A stretch of DNA of 64,000 bases from CAVQCT01 sp964520865 (lineage in GTDB: Bacteria > Zixibacteria > MSB-5A5 > GN15 > FEB-12), in NCBI GenBank assembly GCA_964520865.1, contig CAZFOY010000011.1, positions 7,770 to 71,769 on the forward strand, read 5' to 3'. The notes beneath the pieces are model-generated. The model was not told the origin of the DNA. It saw only the letters and a program-made list of their open reading frames with translations, and did no database searches. Positions 51,824 through 61,310 of this stretch are shown here, one piece after another (the stretch's first letter is position 1; each line of letters begins with the position of its first letter). The position numbers and the translations under genes were made by a program.

Positions 51824-52255
51824 ATGAAAGAGGTTCTGAAATATTCTCATTGTTTTATTTGCGGTGACCAGAATCACCATGGCGTGCAGGCGAAATTCTA
51901 TTTCGACGGTGAAAAGGCGACCACAAGTATCGAGGCCTCGGCTGCATTCGAAGGCTATCGGGGGATCTACCACGGCGGCGTGATTTCTTCGTTGCTCGAC
52001 GAAGTCATGATCAAGGCAATTCTGGCGCAGGAGATTTACGCCGTGACCGCGGAGCTCACCATTCGATTCGTTGCTCCGGTACGGGTAGGCGACCGGATCG
52101 AGCTGACCGGCTGGGTGACTGCAAGCAAGGGCAAGCTGTTCTTCACCGAAGGCAAGGCCGAGGGTGTTGACGGCAAAATTTACGCCACGGCAACCGCCAA
52201 GTACATCCGGGCCGGCGACGACCTGAGAGACGAATTGATGAACAGCATCGGCTAA
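51824..52255 (+). CDS. PaaI-like hotdog-fold thioesterase
   Basis: 143 residues from the ATG at 51824. The first part, YSHCFICGDQNHHGVQAKF, is the C-x-x-C-G...N-x-x-G start typical of small acyl-CoA thioesterases of the PaaI type. GIYHGGVISSLLDEVM holds the HGG active-site helix, followed by TAELTIRFVAPVRVGD. The open frame upstream overlaps the promoter, so the shorter start is preferred. The substrate is unknown. Confidence 0.85.
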   Translation: MKEVLKYSHCFICGDQNHHGVQAKFYFDGEKATTSIEASAAFEGYRGIYHGGVISSLLDEVMIKAILAQEIYAVTAELTIRFVAPVRVGDRIELTGWVTASKGKLFFTEGKAEGVDGKIYATATAKYIRAGDDLRDELMNSIG

Positions 52256-52356
52256 AAGGCGTATTTCCTTTCACTTTTCTGCTTCAGGCTGGACCGCAGT
52301 CAAGGTTGAGTCTCTTGTCAGACAATGAGTTGTGATGCCGACTCAGCGGCGGCACC

Positions 52357-52890
52357 GTGATTGCACCGGATTCGGATATGAATCCGCCGGAAAGAACGAT
52401 CAAGTGTTACATCTGCGGTCTGGTGAATCGGGAGATAGATTCGTTCCTCGACTCAAACGGATTCGCTCACGGCGTACTCTCCTTCAGCATCCCCGATTTT
52501 GGGATACTTTTTCGTTGCCGGACCGAGGGATCGTCGATCGATCTTGAATTTGCCGCTTTTTTTGCACTGCTTGAGTTTATCCGGGGGAAACTTGCCACAG
52601 AGAAGATACCGTCAATACAAGTCTTTTCGTCAAATCCACAGTTCGTCTTTTCGTTCACCGGCGAGTCGGTTCATCTCAAACCGGGAACTGCTCGCAGGAA
52701 GCTCCTCGACGAACACGCCGCAAGATTGAAAATCGCAGTAGGATACGTCAAACCGATCGAAAACCAGGCGCTGATTTCGAGCGCCGACTTTCCCTCTATA
52801 CCCGAAGGCCGCAGGATAGAGATAGCCAACGAGCCATCGGAATTCAAACGTGCCGAGTTCAAGCCCTTTCAGAAGGGAATGAAGCTCTAA
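52357..52890 (+). CDS. Hypothetical protein, perhaps a degenerate RNase H-like fold
   Basis: 177 residues from GTG 52357, or 170 from ATG 52378. The order of elements, a strand region GVLSFSIPDFGILFRC, helix DLEFAAFFALLEFIRGKL and strand IPSIQVFSSNPQFVFSFTG, recalls the RNase HI-like layout. The Asp/Glu catalytic positions are not conserved, so this is only a structural hint. A CYICG pair near the N-terminus might bind metal. Neighbours give no functional clue. Confidence 0.45.
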   Translation: MIAPDSDMNPPERTIKCYICGLVNREIDSFLDSNGFAHGVLSFSIPDFGILFRCRTEGSSIDLEFAAFFALLEFIRGKLATEKIPSIQVFSSNPQFVFSFTGESVHLKPGTARRKLLDEHAARLKIAVGYVKPIENQALISSADFPSIPEGRRIEIANEPSEFKRAEFKPFQKGMKL

Positions 52891-53025
52891 TACACCACGT
52901 TTTGCCTTGACTTCCTCGCCTCTCCAACTAACTTGATAATAGAGTTGCACGCAGACCAATACTTCGTTCGTCTTTTTGCCGGAAACGTGCGTTAGCTTCG
53001 CAAACTTTACCTTCGGGAGGTATAT

Positions 53026-55776
53026 ATGGCGTTCAAGATAAGGTGCGCCCTGATCGGCGTAGTGCTAACACTGATCGGTGGCTCTCTTTGGGCCGAAGAT
53101 ATCGGTCTGGTATCGGTCAACAATGAATACCAGGCTGAAGTACTTCGCCAGACAGTCGGGCATGCTCTCACACGGGTGGAAGATCGGTTTCTTGTCGCTC
53201 TCGATGCTGCTCAGATCGAGACGCTGACTCGCGCGGGGCTTGAAACAGATATCCTTGCGACTGACTATTCACTTTCGTCTTCATACCTGATTCGCCCTAA
53301 CAGAAAGGACCGTCAGATCAAGGTGACGGACAAGGCGGCGATTCCGGGAGCTGTCGATATTGGAACAGGCATGGTTATAGCGACGATGAGCGATAACGCT
53401 GCCAGGTCTTTGACTGACGTGAACCATCTGCTTGTGTCGTCTCTGGATGAGTTGAACGTGAGGATTACGTACATGCCGAGAGCTGTATCGACGTTGCTCA
53501 CTCAGATAACGGACTATCCGACAGACTCGTTGATGAATCTCGTGAGTCAGGACTCGCTCTACGCTTACGACTCGCGTCTTGAAGCATTCCGGACCCGATA
53601 CATCTATTCCGATTCGATTAACGCCGCCAAGGACTGGATCGTGCAGAAGTTCCATGACTGGGGTTACACTCAGGTCACTACGCCCGGATTCTATTACGAT
53701 GGATCGACCTATTTGTACAATGTCATGGCGGTGAAGCCGGGCTACGCCGAACCGGACGCGGTGATCGTAATCGGCGGGCACTATGACTCGATTACCTATG
53801 GCGAGGTGCCGGGTCCCTACGAGTATGCCCCGGGTGCCGACGACAACGGTACCGGTACCGTAACAGCAATGGAGCTGGCCCGAATCCTTAAGGATGTCCC
53901 GCTTCGCAAGACCGTCATTTTCATGGCCTTTACGGCCGAGGAAGTGGGTCTGGTCGGTTCAGCCGTAGCTGCTTCCAATTTCGCAAGCAACGGCACCAAT
54001 GTCGAAGTGATGCTCAATTTCGATATGGTCGCTTATGATCCGACCGATCTCAGGCAACTCGACATTGCGAGCGGACCGAACTCAGCGTACCGCGACCTGA
54101 TGGCTAACACAGCGGTAAGACTCGGTACGATCAATCCGGTCATTTCCCCGATGGGGAGCAGTTCCGATCACTATTCGTTCTATGCTCAGGGATTTAACAT
54201 CGTCGACAACATCGAAGACAACTTCAACCAGGACGGCTGGCATACGAATCTCGACATTACCTCGCGGTTGAATTTCGAATTCTTTACCGACGTTGTCAAA
54301 ACGGCCGCGGCAACGGTGGGCATAATCGCAAATTCAGCTCACCCGACCGAGATCGCTAACATAATCGATGAAGGGGACGGTCAGTCACTAAATGTCATTT
54401 GGTCCAATTGCGATCCGAATTACACCTACACCATTTACTACGGTCAGAGTTCCGGGTCTTACGACCATACCGTACCGGTGTCCCCCGGAGCGTGCTCCTA
54501 CATCGTGAACGGACTTAGCGAAGGGGTCCGGTACTATTTCACGGTCGTGGGCCAGGCTTCAGAAGGTTACCCGGCGCTCTACTCGGTGGAATCAAGTGCC
54601 GTGCCTTACGTCATTCCCCGGGCGCCTACCGGTCTGACGGCCGATCCGGCCGATCATGAGATTCAACTCAATTGGTCACCGAATATGGAAGCAGACTTCT
54701 CGCACTATCGGATCTACAGGGACGACGGCAGCGGTTTTCAGATGCTTCAGGATAACATAACGGGGACTTCATATGTAGATGACGCTGTTGTCGGGCAGAT
54801 CCCATACCGATACAAGATCACTGCGGTAGACATGGATCAGAATGAATCGGAATTCTCAACCGAACACGAGGCGTATGCGGCCACGTTCGATGGTGGCGTG
54901 CTTCTTGTCGACGAAACAGCGAGTACTAATCCTATGCCGCCGCAGGCACAGCAGGAGCTCTACTTCAGTCGGATCTTCGGCGCCACACCGTACGCCCTTG
55001 ACACCGTTACAAACTCCTTGGATCCAATCACCCGAAACAAATCCGGAAGATACTCTTCGATCTTCTGGTTCGACGATGACATCGCGAACAAGCTGATCGA
55101 GTACAGCGAGGATACCCTCAAATGGTATCTCGATTATTCGGACAATATTCTTGTCGAGGGGTTCCGGGTACTGCCGTTCTGGACTACCTCCCCGGTAAGT
55201 TCCGGTAACATAGTCTATCAGGATTTCGGAATAACCTCGTTTACAGAGAACACGGCGTTTGATTTCGTAGGTGCCACGGGACAGAACGGCTGGCCGTCGG
55301 TCGAGGTCGATATGAGCAACATTTTCGGTAAGCTGCCTGATATCTGCAAGCTCACGGCTCGATCGGGGGCGCAGGTAATCTACACTTACGACTCGTTCAC
55401 CGATGATCCTGCCTATGAGGGCAGACCTTGTGGTGTGTTGTACCCGACCGCTCAAGGGAATCGGATTCTGCTGACCTTCCCGCTCTATTTCCTGAAGGAA
55501 AGTTCGGCCAAGGCGCTGATTGCGCATGCTGTTCAGTTGTTTGGCGAAGGAAACGCCTACATCCCGGGCGATATCGACGGATCCGGATTCCTCGATATCG
55601 GAGATCTCATCTACCTGGTGAATTATGCGTTCGATACCGGACCGGAGCCTCCCAATATGAATGCCGCCGATGTCGATGGTTCCTGCGACGTAGACATTTC
55701 AGACGTCATATATCTGGCCGAGTACTCCTTCGGCAACCCGCCCGGACCGAATCCGGTCGAGGGATGTGTCTTCTAA
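53026..55776 (+). CDS. Secreted M28 zinc peptidase with FN3 domains and C-terminal dockerin
   Basis: 916 residues, GGAGG before the ATG, signal peptide to about residue 23 (LIGGSLWA). The M28 domain is complete: His252 (GGHYDS), Asp272 (GADDNGTG), Glu305/306 (TAEEVGLVGS), the Asp of NFDMV and a His in DGWHTNL. Two fibronectin type III-like domains follow (about 445-535 and 540-615), then a further beta domain. The C-terminus has two dockerin-type calcium loops (GDIDGSGFLDIGDLIYLVNY and ADVDGSCDVDISDVIYLAEY). Loose dockerins like this are abundant in Zixibacteria-type genomes and do not by themselves imply a cellulosome. Confidence 0.93.
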   Translation: MAFKIRCALIGVVLTLIGGSLWAEDIGLVSVNNEYQAEVLRQTVGHALTRVEDRFLVALDAAQIETLTRAGLETDILATDYSLSSSYLIRPNRKDRQIKVTDKAAIPGAVDIGTGMVIATMSDNAARSLTDVNHLLVSSLDELNVRITYMPRAVSTLLTQITDYPTDSLMNLVSQDSLYAYDSRLEAFRTRYIYSDSINAAKDWIVQKFHDWGYTQVTTPGFYYDGSTYLYNVMAVKPGYAEPDAVIVIGGHYDSITYGEVPGPYEYAPGADDNGTGTVTAMELARILKDVPLRKTVIFMAFTAEEVGLVGSAVAASNFASNGTNVEVMLNFDMVAYDPTDLRQLDIASGPNSAYRDLMANTAVRLGTINPVISPMGSSSDHYSFYAQGFNIVDNIEDNFNQDGWHTNLDITSRLNFEFFTDVVKTAAATVGIIANSAHPTEIANIIDEGDGQSLNVIWSNCDPNYTYTIYYGQSSGSYDHTVPVSPGACSYIVNGLSEGVRYYFTVVGQASEGYPALYSVESSAVPYVIPRAPTGLTADPADHEIQLNWSPNMEADFSHYRIYRDDGSGFQMLQDNITGTSYVDDAVVGQIPYRYKITAVDMDQNESEFSTEHEAYAATFDGGVLLVDETASTNPMPPQAQQELYFSRIFGATPYALDTVTNSLDPITRNKSGRYSSIFWFDDDIANKLIEYSEDTLKWYLDYSDNILVEGFRVLPFWTTSPVSSGNIVYQDFGITSFTENTAFDFVGATGQNGWPSVEVDMSNIFGKLPDICKLTARSGAQVIYTYDSFTDDPAYEGRPCGVLYPTAQGNRILLTFPLYFLKESSAKALIAHAVQLFGEGNAYIPGDIDGSGFLDIGDLIYLVNYAFDTGPEPPNMNAADVDGSCDVDISDVIYLAEYSFGNPPGPNPVEGCVF

Positions 55777-55802
55777 TCTAAGAACCAGATAGTCAATCTC
55801 AG

Positions 55803-55833
55803 GCGGCGGACTCAGCATGAGTTCGCCGCTTTT
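55803..55833 (+). terminator. Intrinsic terminator after the M28 peptidase gene
   Basis: GCGGCGGACTCA pairs with TGAGTTCGCCGC (12 bp, one G-T) around a GCA loop, then TTTT. Confidence 0.8.
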
Positions 55834-56040
55834 GTAGCAGGTGGAACAGAAATTGTGCCTGATTCGACTCGAACAGCCATTGCACATTTTGTGAACTGAG
55901 GGGCAAAGGCAGGGCAGATTAAGCCTGGGTTGAGCAGGCAGCCTGAAGCGTTTTTCAAGAGATTAACCATAACCTGTTGGCTCGGAAGTGGATAAGAAGG
56001 GTCGATTTCCGGCGGCACATGGGTTGCTCTCCTTGCGATT

Positions 56041-56850
56041 ATGGACAACTCCGTACTTACACATCTTCGGATTTTCGATGCGGATGAGATTCTCCCGTTC
56101 GAATGGGGTGAGCCGTCTGACGCTCAATCAGACGAGACGCTTATTCGGCATCCGTTCCTGGTTGCTTCGCTCGAAGAAGGGGAAGGGTATCTTCTGCTCG
56201 ACCGGACCGAAGAGTTCCGGGCGTTAGTTGCCTCGGGTGTACCGCAGCTCCCGATTCAGCTTTGTGCCGACTCAGACATAGAACTGCATATTCCGCGACT
56301 CGGTGTGACCGGCTTCACGGAGGAGGACCTGAATCGTCTCGCCATGAAGCATCCCGATCAAATCCAGCTCGGTGAATCGGAGGCTTCGGCTCATCACGAT
56401 CAACAGTTCTGGCAGACAGTTTTTGCATTCGGCGACGGCGCCCCGGTTAACGTCTGGCTCCGTCATTCGACGCAGGCCGGTTGTCCTTATCCGCTCGAAT
56501 ATATCTTCAGATCGATTGAAGAGAAGGGCCGGTATCAGCCCATTACCGGCAGACTTTCCGATTCAGGCGGAGTGACGAGGACAACGTCATATTCGGCCAC
56601 GATAGAACTCCCTTCGTTCGGTTTGACTCAACTCAAACGGGCGGCGCTCTCCGATCGGCTGTTCCCTCCAAAGGTCGTCAAAGCAGTTCCCAGCTTCCGG
56701 GTGCTTCATATCGACTTCCCGATCTCAGTACTTAGATCTGAGATCCCCCTGTCCGAGAAAGAGGCCTTTCTCCGCGAATTGATCGGTCTTCGCGAACAGT
56801 CCCTCAAGACCGAGTTTTATCAGGGGCGCATCTACCTTCTCAATCTCTAA
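56041..56850 (+). CDS. ParB/SbnI-like fold protein of unknown function
   Basis: 269 residues. The N-terminal part runs LIRHPFLVASLEEGEGYLLLDRTEEFRALVASGVPQLPIQLC, which follows the ParB-like pattern of a preferred value, a description of it and a hexapeptide ([Val]-[Leu-Asp-x-x-E-x-x-x-Ala-L...G...P-x-Q]). SbnI-type free-serine kinases share this layout. The remaining 180 residues are not recognised. No clear ribosome-binding site precedes the ATG. Function is open. Confidence 0.55.
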   Translation: MDNSVLTHLRIFDADEILPFEWGEPSDAQSDETLIRHPFLVASLEEGEGYLLLDRTEEFRALVASGVPQLPIQLCADSDIELHIPRLGVTGFTEEDLNRLAMKHPDQIQLGESEASAHHDQQFWQTVFAFGDGAPVNVWLRHSTQAGCPYPLEYIFRSIEEKGRYQPITGRLSDSGGVTRTTSYSATIELPSFGLTQLKRAALSDRLFPPKVVKAVPSFRVLHIDFPISVLRSEIPLSEKEAFLRELIGLREQSLKTEFYQGRIYLLNL

Positions 56851-56970
56851 GATTTTTATTAGTTGAACCCCCTCGATCGTTCGGATAGATTGATACGTTT
56901 ATCCGTGGCGGCTGTTCGGGACAGCGCTTCGTCGTTAGATTGAAGCCATATGTTTGAACCGGAACGTGCT

Positions 56971-57001
56971 GCAAAAGAAAATGCCCCGAAAGCGGGGCAT
57001 T
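56971..57001 (-). terminator. Intrinsic terminator after rpsT
   Basis: On the minus strand AATGCCCCG, loop CTTT, CGGGGCATT, then TTCTTTT. Confidence 0.85.
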
Positions 57002-57029
57002 GGAACTTTTCGAAGACGAGGCGCGAGTG

Positions 57030-57284
57030 CTATCCAAGTTTCTGAACATAAAGAGCCAGGCGAGACTTATTCCTGTCGGCATTTTTCCGATGGATCAAGT
57101 TATAGCCTGCCGCGCGGTCGAGCAGGGAAACGACTTCCAGATATTTCTTGGCCGCCTGCTCTTTATTCGTCTCGCTTCTCAAATCGCGAATGGCGGAACG
57201 AAGCTCCGAGCGGCGAGCCCGATTGCGGATGCGCGCGGCGCTGGAAGTTTTCATTCGTTTCGCACAAGACTTATGACTCGGCAC
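57030..57284 (-). CDS. rpsT: 30S ribosomal protein S20
   Basis: 84 residues, very basic. MPSHKSCAKRMKTSSAARIRNRARRSELRSAIRDL is the S20 N-terminal pattern (HKSA-KR-RQ...R-N-x-x-x-KS-x-R) and the C-terminal RAAGYNLIHRKNADRNKSRLALYV the matching helix. The start is GTG with AAGGA 6 nt before it. S20 binds 16S rRNA in the early body of the small subunit. Divergent from murJ with 63 nt between. Confidence 0.95.
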   Translation of the reverse strand: MPSHKSCAKRMKTSSAARIRNRARRSELRSAIRDLRSETNKEQAAKKYLEVVSLLDRAAGYNLIHRKNADRNKSRLALYVQKLG

Positions 57285-57347
57285 TTGTTATCCTTTCGAT
57301 TGAACACAGACTTTCAGCCGTAGTGAACCGGTAAAATAATAAGTGGA

Positions 57348-58916
57348 TTGAATTTGTCAACCAGTAATCAGAAGAAAAAGAGCTTTCTTGGGTCTTTTGG
57401 CGTAGTTGCCTTCGCGACCGCCATTTCACGGGTCTTCGGCCTTGCCCGGGAACAGGTTATGGCCTATTTCTTCGGCGCCGGCATGGCCACCGATGCTTTC
57501 CTGACCGCCTTCAGAATCCCTAATTTGCTGCGGGATATGTTCGCCGAAGGGGCCCTTTCGTCTGCTTTTGTGCCGGTCTTCAAAGAGAAAATGGTGGTTG
57601 AGTCGCACGAGGAAGCGTTCAAGCTGGCCGACGTAGTCATTACCGCTCTTCTGCTGGTGGTTGGAGGAATCGTCCTGCTCGGGATTATCGCCTCACCTGC
57701 GATTATCTATATCACAGCCAACGGGTTCACCTCGGAGCCGGCAAAATTCCACCTCACCGTACAGCTCACCAGGATAATGTTCGTGTATCTTCTCCTGGTC
57801 TCGCTTTCGGCCCTTGTCATGGGAATGCTGAACTCATTCGACAAGTTCGGGATCCCGGCAATCTCACCGGCTCTGTTCAACCTCGGCATTATGGCAACAG
57901 TCTTTGCCCTGTACCACTTTTTCGCCTTGCCGATATACTCGCTTGCGATCGGAGTACTGATAGGAGGATTAGGACAGCTTTGCATCCAGCTTCCGCTGCT
58001 CTGGCGGATCGGCTACCGATTCAAGCCCACCATTGACATCTTCAACAAGGGGCTGCGGCGAGTGGTCAAGCTGATTACCCCGATGATAATCGGGCTGTCG
58101 GCCGGACGCGTGAACATTCTCGTGAATACGCTGCTTGCATCCTTCCAGAAAGAGGGAGCGATCTCATTTCTGAGCTACTCCTATCGCCTGATGCACTTTC
58201 CTCTCGGGATCTTTGCGGTGGCCCTCGGAACGGTAGCGCTGCCGAAGGTCTCGGAAATGGTAGCAATCAAGAATCGCGACGGATTGGGGAAGACCTTTGA
58301 CGAAACGATCAATTTCAATCTGTTCGTCATCGTTCCTTCGGCTGTTTTTCTGGCTTTGATGGGTCGGGAGGTGATTGATTTGATTTATGCCTGGGGGAAG
58401 TTCTCGACCGCTGATGCCGTTGACACGAGTCTGGCACTACTGCACTACTCGTACGGATTGATTGGGTTCGCCGCCGTCCGAGTCACTGTGCCGTTTTATT
58501 ACGGCTGCGGCGATTCGAAACTTCCCATGCGGGCTTCAGTGACTTCCGTGGCAGCCAACATTCTTCTGTATTATCCCCTCATCAAGCTGTTCGGCTTCGC
58601 CGGACTTGCCTCAGCCAGTTCGGCTGCGGCTCTTCTAAATTTCGGAATTCTTCTGTATTTCCTCCCGAGTCGGGGAGTGAATTATTCACTGCGCAAACTT
58701 CTGTTAAATCTCTTTCGGATATTTCTTGCCGCCGTGCTCGCTTTCTACGTCGCCAAGCTGATTCCGTTCAGCCTGTATCATGGTGACAAACTGCTGCTTG
58801 TAAGGCTTGATCGGCTCTTGATTCCGATGGCGATGGCGTTTATATTGTACCTGATACTCTGTGTTATACTCAGGGTCAACGAAGTAAATAAACTCGCTCG
58901 GAGGCTCTTGCGATAG
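57348..58916 (+). CDS. murJ: Lipid II flippase MurJ
   Basis: 522 residues, about 14 membrane spans. FATAISRVFGLAREQVMAYFFGAG and MATDAFLTAFRIPNLLRDMFAEGALSSAFVPVF are the hallmark MurJ/MviN segments carrying the Arg and Asp residues important for function. It flips the peptidoglycan precursor across the inner membrane. The start is TTG 57348 with no ribosome-binding site; a TAAAAT 10 nt upstream hints at a leaderless message. comEC follows after 18 nt. Confidence 0.93.
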   Translation: MNLSTSNQKKKSFLGSFGVVAFATAISRVFGLAREQVMAYFFGAGMATDAFLTAFRIPNLLRDMFAEGALSSAFVPVFKEKMVVESHEEAFKLADVVITALLLVVGGIVLLGIIASPAIIYITANGFTSEPAKFHLTVQLTRIMFVYLLLVSLSALVMGMLNSFDKFGIPAISPALFNLGIMATVFALYHFFALPIYSLAIGVLIGGLGQLCIQLPLLWRIGYRFKPTIDIFNKGLRRVVKLITPMIIGLSAGRVNILVNTLLASFQKEGAISFLSYSYRLMHFPLGIFAVALGTVALPKVSEMVAIKNRDGLGKTFDETINFNLFVIVPSAVFLALMGREVIDLIYAWGKFSTADAVDTSLALLHYSYGLIGFAAVRVTVPFYYGCGDSKLPMRASVTSVAANILLYYPLIKLFGFAGLASASSAAALLNFGILLYFLPSRGVNYSLRKLLLNLFRIFLAAVLAFYVAKLIPFSLYHGDKLLLVRLDRLLIPMAMAFILYLILCVILRVNEVNKLARRLLR

Positions 58917-58934
58917 GGGGGTACATCCTGTACC

Positions 58935-61178
58935 ATGTTCCGGAAATATCCGTCGCTCTGCCTGCTGGCCGGCGTTGCAGCCGGCATCCTGCTGGCTGAC
59001 ACTTTTCGCATACCCGCCTGGGTATTCATGATCTTCTGTCTCGCCCTCGGATCGGCGGCGATACTGACACTGGCCGCACGTCGACGGCTGTTGTTTGCCT
59101 TCCTGTGTATCGGGACCTTTCTCTGTTTCGCCGCCCTCAGATTCGCGCTGTCGTATTACGATCTTTCCGCAAACAATGTAATTCGCTACGCCGACGGTTC
59201 TCACAACTATCGGCTTTTCGGCACCGTCTCCGATTGGCCGCGTCTCAAACCTGAACTGACCGAGATACGACTTAGCCTCGATTCTCTCGTGGCGCAGCGT
59301 TCGCTCCCGGTTCGTGGGACTGTTTTGCTCAAAATCACCGATACGACGACGGCGATCCAGCGGGGGGACCGGCTTGAATGTTATGGGCGGATTTATCCGG
59401 TGAAGGCGGGAGGATCAGGATCAAACTTCAACTATCAGCGATTCCTTCGTTTGAAAGGAATCTCAGGAACGGTGTATCTTCCGACTCTGCTCGATGTCCG
59501 AATCGATCGAAGAAATCGGTACAGCTTCTTTGCGTTTATCGACCGCCTCAGGAGCGCAATCCGATCGAGCTTCTATCGGAATCTGACGCCCGAAGCTGCG
59601 GCCCTGGCAACAGGCTTCCTGATCGGCGAGACAAGGGACATTCCGGTCGATTTGTATCAGCGCTTTAGAGAATCGGGCACCCTGCACCTGCTGGCCGTCT
59701 CAGGATCCAACGTTGCCCTCATCCTTGTATCGGTCGTTGCGTTGCTTCGACCTTTCCGCATTCGTCGAAAACCTCGTGCTTTTCTTCTGATGGCGATCGT
59801 CGTTATATTCAGCTTCCTTTCTTACGGGGAGCCTTCGGTACTTCGAGCCGCCGTCATGGCCGGGCTGGTGCTCGGTGCGAACGTGCTCGAACGGAAGTAC
59901 GATCTGAACAATGTTATCGCATTGGCCGGGCTGATTATTCTCCTTGCCGATCCGTCACAGCTGTTCGATGTCGGTTTTCAACTTTCGTTCGTCATCGCCT
60001 GGGGATTGATCTTCATATTGCCGAAAGTCACCGGCCTTCTGTCGGCGCATCACAACAAGCGATGGTACAGGTATCTCGTCTTTCCTTTGCTCGTCTCATT
60101 GACGGCACAGATATGTGCCACCGGTCTCATTGCTCTCTACTTTCAACAGGTACCGGTACTCTCACCGGCCGCGAATCTGATCGTCGTCCCGCTCGTATCG
60201 GTCGTGGTAGTGGGGAGCCTTGTCCTCCTGCTCGCGGATCTGGTGCTTCCAATTCTCGGACTGATGCTCGGGTCATGGCTGAATGTCGTGCTGATTGCAG
60301 TGATCCGATCAGTACAGCTTTTCGGGGCTGAAGGCACGCCCAGCCTGAGATTCGAGTCGGTACCAGAGACCTACGTTGTTGTCTTCTATCTCTTGCTGGC
60401 GCTGTCCGCAGCATCGATCACCAGCCGCTATCTTCGACGCGTCGCAGTAACATCGTTCGCAGTTGTCGTCAATGCAGTTCTAATTCTACTCGTCGTGCAT
60501 CACCTGAAGGAGAAGCCGCGTGCCGAACTATACTGTTTCACGGTCCCGGGTGGAATTGCCGCAACGGTGCAGTCTCGCGGAAACGAATCTGTCGATCTTG
60601 TCTTGCTCAATCTCAGGCAGGCGAAATACCGGATTGACGAAAAGGTGCTGGACCCCGCGCTTAAGTCGGTCGGCGTGCACTCGATCAAACGCCTGTTTCT
60701 TTTGTCGAGCGAATATGGAGCCCTGGACGACGTCGGACGACTTGCCTCAGCCTATTCTGTCGACACGGTGTTCGTCGCTCAAGTCCTCATGCCCAGTTTG
60801 CGCGAAGTCTTCACCCGGGACTCGGTACTTGCGGAATCAACCAGGATTATGGCCTTTTCCGACCTATTTTCAGCGCGGGCCGACCGCGGGTACTTCACGT
60901 TCGCCGACGGACTGGCACTCAGAGGAGAACAGGGGCTGGTCGTCTTTTCGAACGGCGTCGATTTACCCGAACAAGTTCGCGCAGTTGAAGATAGATCGGC
61001 CGTCCTGGTGCTGGGACAGACCTGGTCTTTGGGGGGTGAAGCTGTCCGGGCGCTCCGCGAGCGGGGTATAAATTCGATCGTCTGTTCAAAGATTGAGCAG
61101 CCCGATATACCGGTGGAGGAGTGGGAGACCGAGGTTCACCAGCTCTATTCCGAGGGTCGCCTGAAACTCGCCTTGTAA
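58935..61178 (+). CDS. comEC: ComEC/Rec2-family DNA uptake channel with inactive MBL-like C-terminus
   Basis: 747 residues. N-terminal spans plus DUF4131 (about 1-190), the Competence domain (GFLIGETRDIPVDLYQRFRESGTLHLLAVSGSNVALI...EPSVLRAAVMAGLVL) and a C-terminal globular part (about 530-747). In typical ComEC that part is a metallo-beta-lactamase domain with HxHxDH. Here the equivalent stretch (IKRLFLLSSEYGALDDVGRLAS) has none of the metal-binding His/Asp, so nuclease activity is not expected. ComEC moves single-stranded DNA through the inner membrane. Other competence genes are not in the window. Confidence 0.88.
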   Translation: MFRKYPSLCLLAGVAAGILLADTFRIPAWVFMIFCLALGSAAILTLAARRRLLFAFLCIGTFLCFAALRFALSYYDLSANNVIRYADGSHNYRLFGTVSDWPRLKPELTEIRLSLDSLVAQRSLPVRGTVLLKITDTTTAIQRGDRLECYGRIYPVKAGGSGSNFNYQRFLRLKGISGTVYLPTLLDVRIDRRNRYSFFAFIDRLRSAIRSSFYRNLTPEAAALATGFLIGETRDIPVDLYQRFRESGTLHLLAVSGSNVALILVSVVALLRPFRIRRKPRAFLLMAIVVIFSFLSYGEPSVLRAAVMAGLVLGANVLERKYDLNNVIALAGLIILLADPSQLFDVGFQLSFVIAWGLIFILPKVTGLLSAHHNKRWYRYLVFPLLVSLTAQICATGLIALYFQQVPVLSPAANLIVVPLVSVVVVGSLVLLLADLVLPILGLMLGSWLNVVLIAVIRSVQLFGAEGTPSLRFESVPETYVVVFYLLLALSAASITSRYLRRVAVTSFAVVVNAVLILLVVHHLKEKPRAELYCFTVPGGIAATVQSRGNESVDLVLLNLRQAKYRIDEKVLDPALKSVGVHSIKRLFLLSSEYGALDDVGRLASAYSVDTVFVAQVLMPSLREVFTRDSVLAESTRIMAFSDLFSARADRGYFTFADGLALRGEQGLVVFSNGVDLPEQVRAVEDRSAVLVLGQTWSLGGEAVRALRERGINSIVCSKIEQPDIPVEEWETEVHQLYSEGRLKLAL

Positions 61179-61310
61179 TAGCGACTTAACCCAACCCGCA
61201 GCTTTTCAACCATCATTTTTTGTCATTAAGAAAACCCTTCGCAATCCCGATACTATTATAGAAAAATCCGAACTACGGAACTATTCTAAGCAACTGTTCG
61301 AGGACCAAAT

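Noticed and set aside
53026..55776. Dockerin as evidence of a cellulosome
   Set aside because: No cohesin, scaffoldin or glycoside hydrolase is in the window, and the carrier is a peptidase; scattered dockerins occur widely without cellulosomes.
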